Position numbers and translations under genes: made by a program. This document shows, one piece after another, positions 9,917 to 19,724 of a stretch of DNA of 64,000 nucleotides. Below the pieces are notes generated by a model. The model was given only the letters and a program-made list of their open reading frames with translations, ran no database searches and had not been told where the DNA came from. Source of the stretch: JBDRDD01 sp043821115 (lineage in GTDB: Bacteria > CAYTYR01 > UBA6262 > DAOVJB01); assembly GCA_043821115.1 (NCBI GenBank), contig JBDRDD010000004.1, forward strand, positions 56,557 to 120,556. The letters are read 5' to 3'. The stretch's first letter is position 1. The number at the start of each line of letters is the position of its first letter.

Positions 9917-10363
9917 ATGAAGCGTCCATCATGGGACCAATATTTTATGCAAATAGCCAAAGTCATCGCTACGCGCTCCACGTGCCTGAGACGCCAGGTC
10001 GGCTCTATAATAGTAAAAAACAAGCGTATAATCTCAACCGGCTATAACGGAACACTGAGCTCTCTTGAGCATTGTCAGAAGGCCGGTTGCCTTAGAGAAA
10101 AGCTCCATATCGGTTCGGGAGAACGACAGGAACTCTGCCGGGGTATGCACGCAGAGGCGAATGCACTCCTTTTTGCGGCATCATACGGGGTTGACATGCA
10201 TGATGCCGCGCTTTACTGCACTCACCAGCCATGCGTCTTGTGTGCCAAGATGATAATTCAGGCCGGCATAAAGAAGGTAGTTTACCAGGGAAAATATCCC
10301 GATGATCTGGCTGTAAAACTTTTTAGAGAAGCGAAAATCACGCTGAAGAAATTCGTTAAATAG
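9917..10363 (+). CDS. Deoxycytidylate deaminase (ComEB family)
   Basis: Zinc deaminase converting dCMP to dUMP, the precursor for thymidylate. Zinc and catalytic residues are in the HAEANALLF motif near 77 and CTHQPCVLC near 101. Upstream Cys/His residues (HCQKAGCLR) fit the additional zinc site of the dCMP deaminase/ComEB group. The 148-residue length is normal. It is embedded between purH and purB, linking pyrimidine deoxynucleotide supply to the purine operon. Cytidine or tRNA deaminase activity is less likely, given the motif spacing. Confidence 0.88.
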   Translation: MKRPSWDQYFMQIAKVIATRSTCLRRQVGSIIVKNKRIISTGYNGTLSSLEHCQKAGCLREKLHIGSGERQELCRGMHAEANALLFAASYGVDMHDAALYCTHQPCVLCAKMIIQAGIKKVVYQGKYPDDLAVKLFREAKITLKKFVK

Positions 10364-10383
10364 TGCCCGGGGAGGGTAACATC

Positions 10384-11679
10384 ATGATTGAGCGCTATAC
10401 CACAAAAGAGATGGGAAAAATATGGACCGAGGAGAATAAATTCCAGAAAATGCTGGAAGTCGAAGTATTCGCCTGCGAGGCACTGGCAAAAGAAGGTGAG
10501 ATACCAAAATCAAGTGCTGATAATATAAGAAAAAAGGCAAAGTTCAGCATAGACAGGATAAAGAAAATAGAGGAAGTCACAAAGCATGACATTGCGGCAT
10601 TTGTCCAGGTTCTGGGAGAAAACGTCGGGAAGGACGGACGTTTCATACACCTTGGCCTTACATCCTCTGATGTTCTTGATACCGGTCTTGCGGCGCAGAT
10701 GCAGGAGGCCTCAAATATGCTCCTGGTGGGACTGGATAAGCTCTCCCTCATCTTAAAGAAACAGGCAAAAAGGTACAAATACATTGTCATGATAGGCCGC
10801 ACCCACGGTGTGCACGCGGAACCCATAACATTCGGGCTTAAGCTTGCTCTCTGGTACCAGGAGACACTGAGAAATATCGAACGCATGATGAAAGCACGCG
10901 ATACCATAAGCGTTGGAAAGATATCCGGTGTTGTCGGAACCTATGCGAACATTAACCCGAAAGTAGAGCAGTATGTATGCAAAAAGATGGGCCTGAAGCC
11001 TTCGCCCATATCTACACAGGTCTTGCAGCGCGACCGTCATGCTGAGTTCTTAACAACACTTGCAATATGCGCGGCATCCATAGAGAAATTCGCTACAGAG
11101 ATACGGGGCCTGCAGAGAACCGAGGTCTTGGAAGTAGAAGAATGCTTCACCAAGGGACAGAAGGGATCTTCGGCGATGCCTCACAAGAGAAACCCCATTA
11201 CATGCGAGCAGATGGTGGGCTTAGCCCGGGTCATACGGGCCAATGCCATGGTTTCCCTTGAGAATATAGCCCTGTGGCACGAGAGGGATATAAGCCATTC
11301 CTCGGCTGAGAGAATAATTATCCCTGACTCCACCATTCTTCTTGACTACATGCTCAGAAAATTCACAAGCCTCATGGAGAACCTGCTTGTGTATCCCGAG
11401 AACATGAAGAAGAACCTTGCAAAAACCCGGAATGCATTCCTCTCCCAGAGAATCCTGCTTGAGCTTATTAAAAAAGGAAACTCCAGGGACCAGGCATACA
11501 GGATAGTGCAGCGCATCACCCAGACTGCCTGGCAGAAGGCACTGGAGCTGAATCAGCTCCTAAAAACAGATCCCGAGACCAAAAAATTCTTCACGGCGAA
11601 TGAGATAGATGCAATCTTTGACATAAAATATTACATAAGACACGTTCACAAAATCTTTGAGAAAGCGGGGATAAAATAA
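10384..11679 (+). CDS. purB: Adenylosuccinate lyase
   Basis: Cleaves SAICAR and adenylosuccinate, releasing fumarate. The family signature SSAMPHKRNP lies near 261; GRTHGVHAEPITFG and the LTSSDVLDT motif complete the three conserved regions. An in-frame GTG at 10363 overlaps the previous stop, but ATG 10384 has GGGGAGGG at the right distance and gives the standard N-terminus (MIERYTTKEMGKIWTEENKF). The resulting length is 431 residues. It is 3 bp from purA, which acts directly before it in AMP synthesis. Confidence 0.96.
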   Translation: MIERYTTKEMGKIWTEENKFQKMLEVEVFACEALAKEGEIPKSSADNIRKKAKFSIDRIKKIEEVTKHDIAAFVQVLGENVGKDGRFIHLGLTSSDVLDTGLAAQMQEASNMLLVGLDKLSLILKKQAKRYKYIVMIGRTHGVHAEPITFGLKLALWYQETLRNIERMMKARDTISVGKISGVVGTYANINPKVEQYVCKKMGLKPSPISTQVLQRDRHAEFLTTLAICAASIEKFATEIRGLQRTEVLEVEECFTKGQKGSSAMPHKRNPITCEQMVGLARVIRANAMVSLENIALWHERDISHSSAERIIIPDSTILLDYMLRKFTSLMENLLVYPENMKKNLAKTRNAFLSQRILLELIKKGNSRDQAYRIVQRITQTAWQKALELNQLLKTDPETKKFFTANEIDAIFDIKYYIRHVHKIFEKAGIK

Positions 11680-11682
11680 AAA

Positions 11683-12981
11683 ATGGGGACGCTAGTTGTC
11701 GTAGGGACGCAATGGGGAGATGAAGGAAAAGGAAAGGTCGTTCACCTTCTGAGCAAGAAGGCGGACTATATTGTCCGCTATCAGGGGGGCAACAACGCCG
11801 GTCATACTGTCGTATTTGACGGCAAGGAGTTCATACTGCATTTGATTCCTTCCGGAATACTTCAGCCGGGGAAAAAATGCATAATAGCAAGCGGTGTTGT
11901 GATGGACCCTGAGGGCCTGGTGGAAGAGATATCGTTCCTCGCGTCAAAGAAAGTGAGCGTCAAGGGACGCCTGTTTATAAGCGAGGGGGCGCATATTATC
12001 TTTCCGTATCACAGGTATCTTGATATGCTAAGGGAAACAAAGAGGAAAAAACTGAAAATAGGCACAACGAGGAGGGGAATAGGTCCCGCTTATGCCGACA
12101 AGGTGGCACGGGTAGGGATAAGGTTGAGTGATTTCTTAAGAGAAGACACATTCAAAAGGCTCCTCGATGAAAACATTGATGAAAAGCAGTCACTGCTTAA
12201 GCAGATCGTTGATGTGGATTTTATGAGAAATACCATACTCAAGCGTTACAAGGTGCTCGCAAAAGAGATAAAGCAGTATGCCGCTGACACAACTGTACTA
12301 ATCAACAAAAAGATAGACGAGAAGAAGAACATTATGTTTGAAAGCGCACAGGGGACACTTCTTGACGTTGATTACGGAACCTATCCTTATGTAACCTCTT
12401 CAAACCCGATCGCAGGCGGAGCATGCGTTGGAAGCGGAGTAGGTCCTACAAAGATAGATAATGTTTTAGGCGTGGTGAAAGCCTATACCACTAGAGTGGG
12501 AGAGGGCCCGTTCCCGACAGAATTAAATGACGCTACAGGCAAAATGCTGCGGGACAAGGGAAAGGAATACGGCGCTACCACGGGCAGACCGCGCAGATGC
12601 GGCTGGTTTGACGCAGTCATAGTCCGACACAGCGTAAGGGTAAACGGCCTGGACAAGCTCGCCCTTACCAAAATTGATGTTTTAGAAGGATTCGATGAGA
12701 TAAAGATATGCGTGGGATACAAGTACAAGGGTAAAACGATAAAGGAATACCCTCACAGCAGGGATGTCTTTGGCGAATGTAAACCCATATACATAAAAAT
12801 GCCGGGATGGAATAAAAGCATCCGCGGTATACAAAAGTTTTCGAAACTCCCTAAGAACACTCAAGCCTACGTTAAGAAGCTTGAAAAACTTACAGGCGCT
12901 AAAGTTTCACTGATATCCATGGGAAGAAGCAGGGAAGAAACAATCTTAATGGACCAGAAGCTGCTAAATTTTCAGTATTAA
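11683..12981 (+). CDS. purA: Adenylosuccinate synthetase
   Basis: GTP-dependent first step from IMP to AMP. The P-loop-like GTQWGDEGKGK lies at residues 8-18, GGNNAGHTV follows, then the IMP-binding GTTRRGIGPAYADK and the C-terminal guanine-recognition region. The 432-residue length is normal. It starts 3 bp after purB without a clear Shine-Dalgarno sequence, so reinitiation is likely. Confidence 0.96.
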   Translation: MGTLVVVGTQWGDEGKGKVVHLLSKKADYIVRYQGGNNAGHTVVFDGKEFILHLIPSGILQPGKKCIIASGVVMDPEGLVEEISFLASKKVSVKGRLFISEGAHIIFPYHRYLDMLRETKRKKLKIGTTRRGIGPAYADKVARVGIRLSDFLREDTFKRLLDENIDEKQSLLKQIVDVDFMRNTILKRYKVLAKEIKQYAADTTVLINKKIDEKKNIMFESAQGTLLDVDYGTYPYVTSSNPIAGGACVGSGVGPTKIDNVLGVVKAYTTRVGEGPFPTELNDATGKMLRDKGKEYGATTGRPRRCGWFDAVIVRHSVRVNGLDKLALTKIDVLEGFDEIKICVGYKYKGKTIKEYPHSRDVFGECKPIYIKMPGWNKSIRGIQKFSKLPKNTQAYVKKLEKLTGAKVSLISMGRSREETILMDQKLLNFQY

Positions 12982-12993
12982 AAGAAGGCTCTT

Positions 12994-14229
12994 ATGCCGA
13001 GATTCATTGCTGACTTTCACATTCATTCAAAGTACAGCAGGGCGACAAGCCAGAACATGGACATACCAAACATAACAAGATGGGCCAGGATAAAAGGCAT
13101 CGACCTGATGGGAACCGGAGATTTCACTCATCCGGGCTGGATACAGGAATTAAAGCAGAATCTCAGGCCCTCCGGAAACGGTCTTTTCACGCATGAAGGC
13201 ATAAGCTATATTCTCTCGGCAGAAGTATGCACTATATTCTTCAAAGGTTCCAAGACAAGAAAGGTTCATAATATAATCCTGGCTCCCTCATTTGAGGAAG
13301 TAGAGAAGATAAACGCAAAGCTCTCTGAATACGGAAATATCTCAAGCGACGGACGCCCCATATTCAGTTTTTCTGCAAGGGATCTTGTTGCCATGATCCT
13401 TGAGGTTTCAGAAAACTCCGTGGTAATACCCGCTCATATATGGACCCCATGGTTTTCCCTGTTCGGGTCCCAGTCGGGATTTGACAGCATATCAGACTGC
13501 TTTGGAGACATGAGAGAATATATATGGGCCCTTGAGACAGGCCTCTCCAGCGATCCTGCCATGAACTGGCGCCTTAGCAAGCTTGACAGATACAGCCTTA
13601 TCTCAAACAGTGATTCGCATTCACCTCAGAAGATAGGCAGAGAGGCAAACATACTAAATTGCGACCTTGATTATTACAGTATAATCCAAACTTTGAAATC
13701 TAAAGATAAAAATAGTTTCCTTATGACAGTCGAGTTCTTTCCCCAGGAAGGCAAGTATCATTATGACGGGCACCGCAAGTGCAATGTCGTTCTTGCCCCG
13801 AAAGAAACTAAGATGAGCCGAAACATATGTCCCATATGCGGCAGGAAGGTAACAGTAGGCGTCATGCACCGGGTAGAGGATTTGGCGGACAGGGAAGAAG
13901 GGTTCGTACCCCAAAACAGTATACCCTTCAAGCACCTGATACCCTTAAATGAGATTATCGCAGATGTTATCGCTACAGGCACAGGTTCCAAGACATGTGA
14001 GAAGCAATATAATTCCCTTATAAAAGGCCTGGGAACCGAATTCGACATACTCCTTAATGCACCAATGGAAGAATTAACCCGTTACAGCTCGACGAGTATT
14101 GCCCAGGCAATACTCGCAGTGCGCGAAGGCAATGTCAAGCTGAGTCCGGGCTATGACGGAGTATATGGAAAGATAGAGACGATCAAAAAAGGCATAGCGG
14201 AAGATTCCCCGCAGCTTTCGTTATTCTAG
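12994..14229 (+). CDS. Endonuclease Q (PHP-domain deaminated-base nuclease)
   Basis: Recognised as the EndoQ/TIGR00375 family, whose studied members in Thermococcales cut DNA 5' of hypoxanthine, uracil and abasic sites. The N-terminal PHP metal motif is DFHIHSKYSRATS (about 7-19), with GTGDFTHPGW near 42, PAHIWTPWF and SNSDSHSP for the remaining ligands. A zinc-finger-like segment with CPICGRKVTVGVMHR begins near 279. The length, 411, matches archaeal members. It follows purA by 12 bp and precedes alaS, and shares the run with a dCMP deaminase. It was once annotated as a UvrD-like helicase, but no helicase motifs are present. Confidence 0.85.
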   Translation: MPRFIADFHIHSKYSRATSQNMDIPNITRWARIKGIDLMGTGDFTHPGWIQELKQNLRPSGNGLFTHEGISYILSAEVCTIFFKGSKTRKVHNIILAPSFEEVEKINAKLSEYGNISSDGRPIFSFSARDLVAMILEVSENSVVIPAHIWTPWFSLFGSQSGFDSISDCFGDMREYIWALETGLSSDPAMNWRLSKLDRYSLISNSDSHSPQKIGREANILNCDLDYYSIIQTLKSKDKNSFLMTVEFFPQEGKYHYDGHRKCNVVLAPKETKMSRNICPICGRKVTVGVMHRVEDLADREEGFVPQNSIPFKHLIPLNEIIADVIATGTGSKTCEKQYNSLIKGLGTEFDILLNAPMEELTRYSSTSIAQAILAVREGNVKLSPGYDGVYGKIETIKKGIAEDSPQLSLF

Positions 14230-14247
14230 ATTAGAGGAGAGTTAACC

Positions 14248-16920
14248 GTGTTATCAAGCGATCAAATCCGTTCGAAATTTTTGGAATTCTTCAAGGGTCG
14301 TGGACATGAGGTTGTTCCCAGCTCATCTCTTGTTCCGGCAAATGATCCCTCGCTTCTTTTTACAAGCGCCGGCATGGTGCAGTTCAAGAATATGTTTCTG
14401 GGGAAGACAAAGCTGGAGTTCACCCGTGCCGCCTCAAGCCAGAAATGTTTCAGGACAAATGACATAGAAAGGGTGGGCTACACATCAAGACACCAGACTT
14501 TCTTTGAGATGCTGGGTAATTTTTCATTCGGGGACTATTTCAAAAAAGAGGCCATAGAATGGGCATGGGAATTCCTGACAAAAGACATGGGACTTGCCGA
14601 AGAGAAACTTTATGCATCCATATATAAAGATGATGATGAGTCATTTGAGATATGGCGTAAAATCCTCGCTACGGAGAGGATAGTGCGTCTTGGAGAAGAG
14701 AACAACTTCTGGAACATGGGAGAGACAGGCCCGTGCGGTCCGTGCTCGGAGATTCTCTACGATATGGGCAAAGAATACGGATGCGGCAAGAAAGGTTGCG
14801 GTCCCGGCTGCGACTGCGACCGCTATGTTGAAATATGGAACCTTGTCTTTACTCAGTTTAACAGGACACAGGAAGGGAAACTGGTTCCGCTTCCCCAGAA
14901 GAACATTGATACAGGAATGGGCCTTGAGCGTCTGTGTGTGATAACTCAAAATGTTAATAATAATTTTGAGACAGATCTGCTAAAACCCATAATAGAGTTT
15001 ACGGCAGAGCTCTCAGATACAGTATACGCCATAGATGAAAAAAAGGACACAGCTCTTAAGGTCATAGCGGACCACACACGCGGGATAATTTTCCTGATAG
15101 CCGATGGTGTGCTGCCTTCAAACGAAGGCAGGGGTTATGTCCTTAGAAGGATACTGCGAAGGGCGGTTCGCCACGGAAGCGTGCTCGGACTAAATGAACC
15201 TTTCCTGTTTAAGGTAACAGGCAAGGCTGTAGAGATAATGAAAAAGACATATCCCCAGCTTAAAGAATCCCGGCAGGAGATCTCCCAGGTCACACTCATG
15301 GAAGAGGAGCGCTTCCAGCAGACACTTGAAGCGGGTACCAAGATGCTCGATGAGTTAATAGGAGAGCTCAAGGGAAAAGGCGAAACAGTCATAACGGGTG
15401 AAAGCGCTTTTGCGCTCTACGATACATACGGATTTCCGCTTGATCTGACAATTGAAATAGCACGCGAGCACGGACTAAGCGTAGATGAGGAGGGTTTTAA
15501 CACAGCCATGGAAGACCAAAAGACACAATCACGCCAGTCATGGAAAGGCTCGGGGGAGAGAGACATGGGCCTTTATGAAGAAATACATAAAGAGACAGGG
15601 GATACGACGTTTAGAGGATATAAGATGGACCGTCTTACTTCGCGCATACAAAAAATCATAAAAGGTTCCCAAGTCGTTGATGAGGCCTCAAAAGGCGAAA
15701 TAGTTGAGATTATCTTAAGTGAAACCCCTTTCTACGGCGAATCCGGAGGACAGATCGGCGATACGGGGAAAATATTAAAGCACGGGGAATCAAAGGACGA
15801 TACGGCTGAGTTTATCGTCACTGATTCAAAAAAACCCCTTGAAGGATTAATCATACATATGGGAGAAATCAAGCAAGGCAAGCTAAAGGTGGGAGATGAC
15901 ATAGAAGCTATAATCGACTCCGAAAGAAGGCGCGATATAGCAAGAAGCCATACAACGACCCATATACTCCACAGGGTTCTCCGCGAAGTGCTTGGTGAGC
16001 ACGTCAAACAGGCAGGCTCACTGGTTGAGGCGGGAAACTTCCGCTTTGACTTCAATCACATGAAGGGTCTCTCCGAAAGAGACCGTGACAGGATAGAGAC
16101 ACTGGTAAATGAAGCTATAAGGAAGAATTTCTCGGTGCTTACCTGCGTCACTACCTTTAAAGAAGCGAAAAATATCGGGGCAATGGCACTCTTCGGTGAA
16201 AAATACACGGAGAAAGTACGCATGGTAATGATAACATCAGAAGGCCTCAGCGCGCCTGCTGATGCTTTCAGCATGGAGCTCTGCGGGGGTACACATTTGG
16301 CGGCAACAGGGGAAATAGGCCTGTTCAAACTCACGGGCGAATCAAGCATAGCAGCGGGAGTAAGAAGAATAGAGGGCCTTGTCGGCAATTCTGCATACGA
16401 GCTTACAAAAAAACATGCGGAAAGTCTGAACGAGCTTGCAGGACTTCTTAAGACAAGCCCTGAGGACAGTTCTGAGCGTCTTGCCAGGCTCATTAAGCAC
16501 AACAAGGAACTTGAAAAGGAGATATCAAAGATAAGGGGTAATATGGCAAAGGATCAGACAGATGATCTGCTTAATGATGTTATAGAGCAGGACGGTATAA
16601 AGATAATCTCAAAACAGATACCATCGCTTGACAGGGATGCACTCAGAACCTTGGGCGACAACATAAAAGCAAAGCTGAAATCAGGGGTTATCGTCCTTGC
16701 CTCCCCCAGCGGAAAAAGCGCCGCACTCTTGGGCATGGTCACGGATGACCTTGTCAAAAAAGGATTTAATGCCGGCAAGATAATAAAGGAAGTTGCCACA
16801 ATAGCAGGAGGCTCCGGAGGTGGCAGAGCTGATTTCGCACAGGCAGGCATAAAGGATGGCTCAAAACTCGGTGATGCCCTAAAAGCGGTACCTGAAGTGG
16901 TTAAAGCTCTCTCAAAGTAA
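14248..16920 (+). CDS. alaS: Alanine--tRNA ligase
   Basis: Charges tRNA-Ala and edits mischarged Ser/Gly. The N-terminal catalytic core begins SSDQIRSKFLEFFKGRGHE with SSSLVPANDPSLLFTSAGM. The editing domain carries the HTTTHILHRVL zinc motif near 572 and CGGTHLAATGEIG near 675. The C-terminal DHHA1 domain ends with GGSGGGRADFAQAG. At 890 residues it is full length. The start is GTG at 14248, with GGAGAG nine bases upstream. A Cys-rich loop (CGKKGCGPGCDCDR) near 180 is found in many bacterial AlaRS. Confidence 0.96.
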   Translation: MLSSDQIRSKFLEFFKGRGHEVVPSSSLVPANDPSLLFTSAGMVQFKNMFLGKTKLEFTRAASSQKCFRTNDIERVGYTSRHQTFFEMLGNFSFGDYFKKEAIEWAWEFLTKDMGLAEEKLYASIYKDDDESFEIWRKILATERIVRLGEENNFWNMGETGPCGPCSEILYDMGKEYGCGKKGCGPGCDCDRYVEIWNLVFTQFNRTQEGKLVPLPQKNIDTGMGLERLCVITQNVNNNFETDLLKPIIEFTAELSDTVYAIDEKKDTALKVIADHTRGIIFLIADGVLPSNEGRGYVLRRILRRAVRHGSVLGLNEPFLFKVTGKAVEIMKKTYPQLKESRQEISQVTLMEEERFQQTLEAGTKMLDELIGELKGKGETVITGESAFALYDTYGFPLDLTIEIAREHGLSVDEEGFNTAMEDQKTQSRQSWKGSGERDMGLYEEIHKETGDTTFRGYKMDRLTSRIQKIIKGSQVVDEASKGEIVEIILSETPFYGESGGQIGDTGKILKHGESKDDTAEFIVTDSKKPLEGLIIHMGEIKQGKLKVGDDIEAIIDSERRRDIARSHTTTHILHRVLREVLGEHVKQAGSLVEAGNFRFDFNHMKGLSERDRDRIETLVNEAIRKNFSVLTCVTTFKEAKNIGAMALFGEKYTEKVRMVMITSEGLSAPADAFSMELCGGTHLAATGEIGLFKLTGESSIAAGVRRIEGLVGNSAYELTKKHAESLNELAGLLKTSPEDSSERLARLIKHNKELEKEISKIRGNMAKDQTDDLLNDVIEQDGIKIISKQIPSLDRDALRTLGDNIKAKLKSGVIVLASPSGKSAALLGMVTDDLVKKGFNAGKIIKEVATIAGGSGGGRADFAQAGIKDGSKLGDALKAVPEVVKALSK

Positions 16921-16942
16921 TATGATAAAGGATATATGTAAT

Positions 16943-17389
16943 ATGTTTATAGGGGTTATAGGCGCAAGTAAGTGTGATAGTAAAACAGCTGCTCTTGCAG
17001 AGCGAGTTGGAGAGCAAATCGCAAAGGCCGGAGCCCACCTTGTATGCGGAGGTCTTGGCGGAGTCATGGAGCATGCCGCAAAAGGTGCCAGAGAGGCCGG
17101 TGGAACCACCATAGGCATATTGCCGGGAAAAGACAAAAAAGAAGCAAATCCTTATATCGACATACCCATTGTAACCGGGCTAAGCTATGCCAGGAACATT
17201 TTAGTGGTAAGCACCTGTGATGTGGTGATTGCCTTACCGGGTAAATATGGAACACTATCTGAAATCGCCTTTGCCCTAAATATCGGAAAAAGCGTGATAG
17301 GAATAGAGACATGGGACATACCCGGTATCATCAAGGCAGATGACGCAGAGGACGCTCTCTTAAAAGCGAAAGAGGTGCTTAAAACTTAA
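16943..17389 (+). CDS. LOG-family/TIGR00725 Rossmann protein
   Basis: Rossmann-type protein related to the LOG (cytokinin-activating, lysine-decarboxylase-like) group. It has GVIGAS near the N-terminus, VCGGLGGVMEHAAKGAREAGG and a C-terminal PGKYGTLSEIAFALNIGK, the equivalents of the LOG phosphate-binding PGGxGT region. The substrate is unknown; nucleotide 5'-monophosphates are plausible. The in-frame ATG at 16922 has no ribosome site, whereas ATG 16943 has AAGGAT nine bases upstream and starts just before the first beta strand, so the later start was chosen. The length is 148 residues. Confidence 0.75.
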   Translation: MFIGVIGASKCDSKTAALAERVGEQIAKAGAHLVCGGLGGVMEHAAKGAREAGGTTIGILPGKDKKEANPYIDIPIVTGLSYARNILVVSTCDVVIALPGKYGTLSEIAFALNIGKSVIGIETWDIPGIIKADDAEDALLKAKEVLKT

Positions 17390-17390
17390 A

Positions 17391-19271
17391 ATGACCAAGA
17401 GAATAGTTGTGTGGATATTCCTATATACACTTTTTTTTTCTATTTCGACTGCTGATGCCAAGCAAATCGAAATAAAAGCCTCCAAGGAAAAATACCTCCA
17501 TTTCGAACTGGTGGATATTACTGCCGCAAGAAGTGACGGGTCTTCACGCAGGGGAGATCTGCCCCAAAGCCTTACGGCGCATGTAAAGAGAGACGGGAAA
17601 CCTGTTCAAACCATAGGCAAACGTATTGAGTTTTCACTTATATATGACCCTTCATTAAAAATGTGGCAGGGCAAGTGGCCCATACCATGGAATGCCCCGA
17701 CCTCAAAGTACACGATACATTTAGACACCACCTCTGTTTCCGGCATTAGTTTCGAGCCGAGTTCCTTTGAGATTATAAGGCGCACTCCACCTAAAATCCC
17801 GCAAGATTTGTATATACTCACGCTTGAATCCAGCGCAGAGCTTAGAGGGATAAAAATACCCTCTCAAGAGAACTCCAAAGAAGCAAGCTGGCAGAACATT
17901 ATAGAATGGGCAGAGTATATAGGCGCGGACACCATATGGTACCTGGGAGGACAAACCGCCGGATGGAAGCAGAAAGTCGACGAGGACTTCCCCTGGAACA
18001 AGGGCAATGTAGCCATGCTTGAGGAATTCGCCGCGCTTGCACACGAAAGGGGTATTAAATTCGGGGTCTGGACAAGCGCATACCTTACTTTCGGTAAAAA
18101 AGAATTCAGGTCCGATAAGTACGAATATGCCTTCAATTATGATGAGGAGTCGGATGAATGCAGTCCAACAGACAGGACGATTTCACTCGGGGATAAAGCC
18201 CGCAGGCAGGATATAATCGATTTTATACTCCTGGTCTCGAAAATCCCGGGAGTAGACTATGTAGGCCTTGACTATATCCGCAACGCCTTTGGCGGCTTTG
18301 AGATGGTGGATGAATTCGCCCAGGAGATGGACCCTGAACTGCCCATTGACTGGCCCAGGTATTCCAAGATAGAGCGGATGAAGTGGCTTGCAAAGAAAGT
18401 CAGGCAGAGAGAGGACTTCGAGTTAATCGACCAGTGGAACTGGTGGAGAGCCCATTATGTAGCAGGGATAGTAAAGGAGATTAAAAGCTCCTGCGACATG
18501 AAACAGCCTCTGTGGACATTCACTCTTAGCTGGCAGAAAGGCCACCAGCACGGCCAGGATCCGGTAATGATGAACGACGCAGGAGCCGATATAGATGCAA
18601 TCATGCTCTATGAAGCGGATGACTGGCAATTCGAAGAACTCATGAAGGAATGGAACCAGTACGTAAAAAAAGACCAGGTAAACCTGGTAGTCGGCAATCA
18701 GATAGACTGGGTAGTGCACCAATCTACTCTTGATCCCCCGGGACCCGAGAAATTCTACCAGCGCCTTGTAACCGGGGCACGCAGCATCTATGGTGATTCG
18801 CCCGCTAAAGGAATGTTCTGGCATGATCTGGCAAGGGCTTTCTGGGGAAGGATAGGTCCTTATCCAGCCCTTGAATGGGCCATAGCGGGGGCCTCTGCAT
18901 TTAGCAACTTAAAACATGAAAAAGGGATAAATCCTTTGAGTGTTCACATAAGCGTTCCAGAAAAAATACAAAAAGATAAGTATTTCACGGTTGAGATAGG
19001 AGTCGAAAATACAAGGGATAACAAACTCAGCGATATACAGATAGAGATCCTGCCTACAGAGGGAATAATAGCCGAAAGAAAACACTTCCAGGAGATAAGG
19101 CACCTGCAGGGATTATCGGGCAAAACATTGCGTTTTAAGATAAAAATAGAAGATGTAAACCCGGACCGCGGCGGGCATTACATGCTGGGAGTTCGTACTA
19201 CTTACACAGAAGATGATAAAATAAAAAGAAGTACTGCTTTTGAATACATCTTTATAGAAGGGGCTCAATAA
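17391..19271 (+). CDS. Secreted TIM-barrel-like protein, glycoside-hydrolase-like, function unknown
   Basis: A signal peptide (about residues 1-23, ending TADA) indicates export. Residues 30-125 look like a beta-sandwich. The central part resembles a glycoside hydrolase barrel, with GADTIWYLGGQTAGW, KFGVWTSAYLTFG, VDYVGLDYIRNAFGG and MLYEADDWQFEELM placed at successive strand ends and several acidic candidates. The last 110 residues (from about 515) resemble a CARDB-type beta domain. I cannot assign a family or substrate. It overlaps no neighbour but abuts dtd directly, so it is in the same transcript. A surface polysaccharide role is only a guess. Confidence 0.6.
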   Translation: MTKRIVVWIFLYTLFFSISTADAKQIEIKASKEKYLHFELVDITAARSDGSSRRGDLPQSLTAHVKRDGKPVQTIGKRIEFSLIYDPSLKMWQGKWPIPWNAPTSKYTIHLDTTSVSGISFEPSSFEIIRRTPPKIPQDLYILTLESSAELRGIKIPSQENSKEASWQNIIEWAEYIGADTIWYLGGQTAGWKQKVDEDFPWNKGNVAMLEEFAALAHERGIKFGVWTSAYLTFGKKEFRSDKYEYAFNYDEESDECSPTDRTISLGDKARRQDIIDFILLVSKIPGVDYVGLDYIRNAFGGFEMVDEFAQEMDPELPIDWPRYSKIERMKWLAKKVRQREDFELIDQWNWWRAHYVAGIVKEIKSSCDMKQPLWTFTLSWQKGHQHGQDPVMMNDAGADIDAIMLYEADDWQFEELMKEWNQYVKKDQVNLVVGNQIDWVVHQSTLDPPGPEKFYQRLVTGARSIYGDSPAKGMFWHDLARAFWGRIGPYPALEWAIAGASAFSNLKHEKGINPLSVHISVPEKIQKDKYFTVEIGVENTRDNKLSDIQIEILPTEGIIAERKHFQEIRHLQGLSGKTLRFKIKIEDVNPDRGGHYMLGVRTTYTEDDKIKRSTAFEYIFIEGAQ

Positions 19272-19721
19272 ATGAGGGCTGTCGTCCAGAGAGTAAATCG
19301 GGCAGAGGTTTCAATTGACGGCAGACAAACAGCCCAGATACAAAAAGGGCTCGTTGTGCTTCTCGGGGTAGCAAAAGAGGACTCCGAAGAAGATGTAAAA
19401 TATCTCTCTGATAAAATAGTCAACCTTCGCATATTCGCAGACAGCGATAAGAACATGAACATATCAGGGCTTGATATCGGGGCCGAAATTCTTGTGGTCT
19501 CGCAGTTTACTCTATACGGTGACTCCAAGAAGGGCAAGAGACCCGATTTCACCTGTGCCGCAGAACCAAAAAAAGCAGAAGAATTATACAACTGTTTCGT
19601 TAATTCACTGAGACAATATCCGCTTAAGGTACAAACGGGGACCTTTGCAGCAATGATGGTTGTCAGCCTTGATAATGACGGGCCCGTAACGCTTATTCTT
19701 GAAAGCAAAAGGGGGACATAA
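19272..19721 (+). CDS. dtd: D-aminoacyl-tRNA deacylase
   Basis: Proofreading enzyme that hydrolyses D-aminoacyl-tRNA and Gly-tRNA-Ala. The 149-residue protein has the N-terminal MRAVVQRV, the active-site strand SQFTLYGD near 78 and the C-terminal NDGPVTLI with the cross-subunit Gly-Pro motif. It starts immediately after the preceding stop. With alaS upstream it forms a translation-fidelity pairing, though a secreted protein lies between them. Confidence 0.95.
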   Translation: MRAVVQRVNRAEVSIDGRQTAQIQKGLVVLLGVAKEDSEEDVKYLSDKIVNLRIFADSDKNMNISGLDIGAEILVVSQFTLYGDSKKGKRPDFTCAAEPKKAEELYNCFVNSLRQYPLKVQTGTFAAMMVVSLDNDGPVTLILESKRGT

Positions 19722-19724
19722 AAG

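Noticed and set aside
12994..14229. UvrD-like helicase
   Set aside because: No Walker or helicase motifs; the PHP and zinc motifs fit endonuclease Q.
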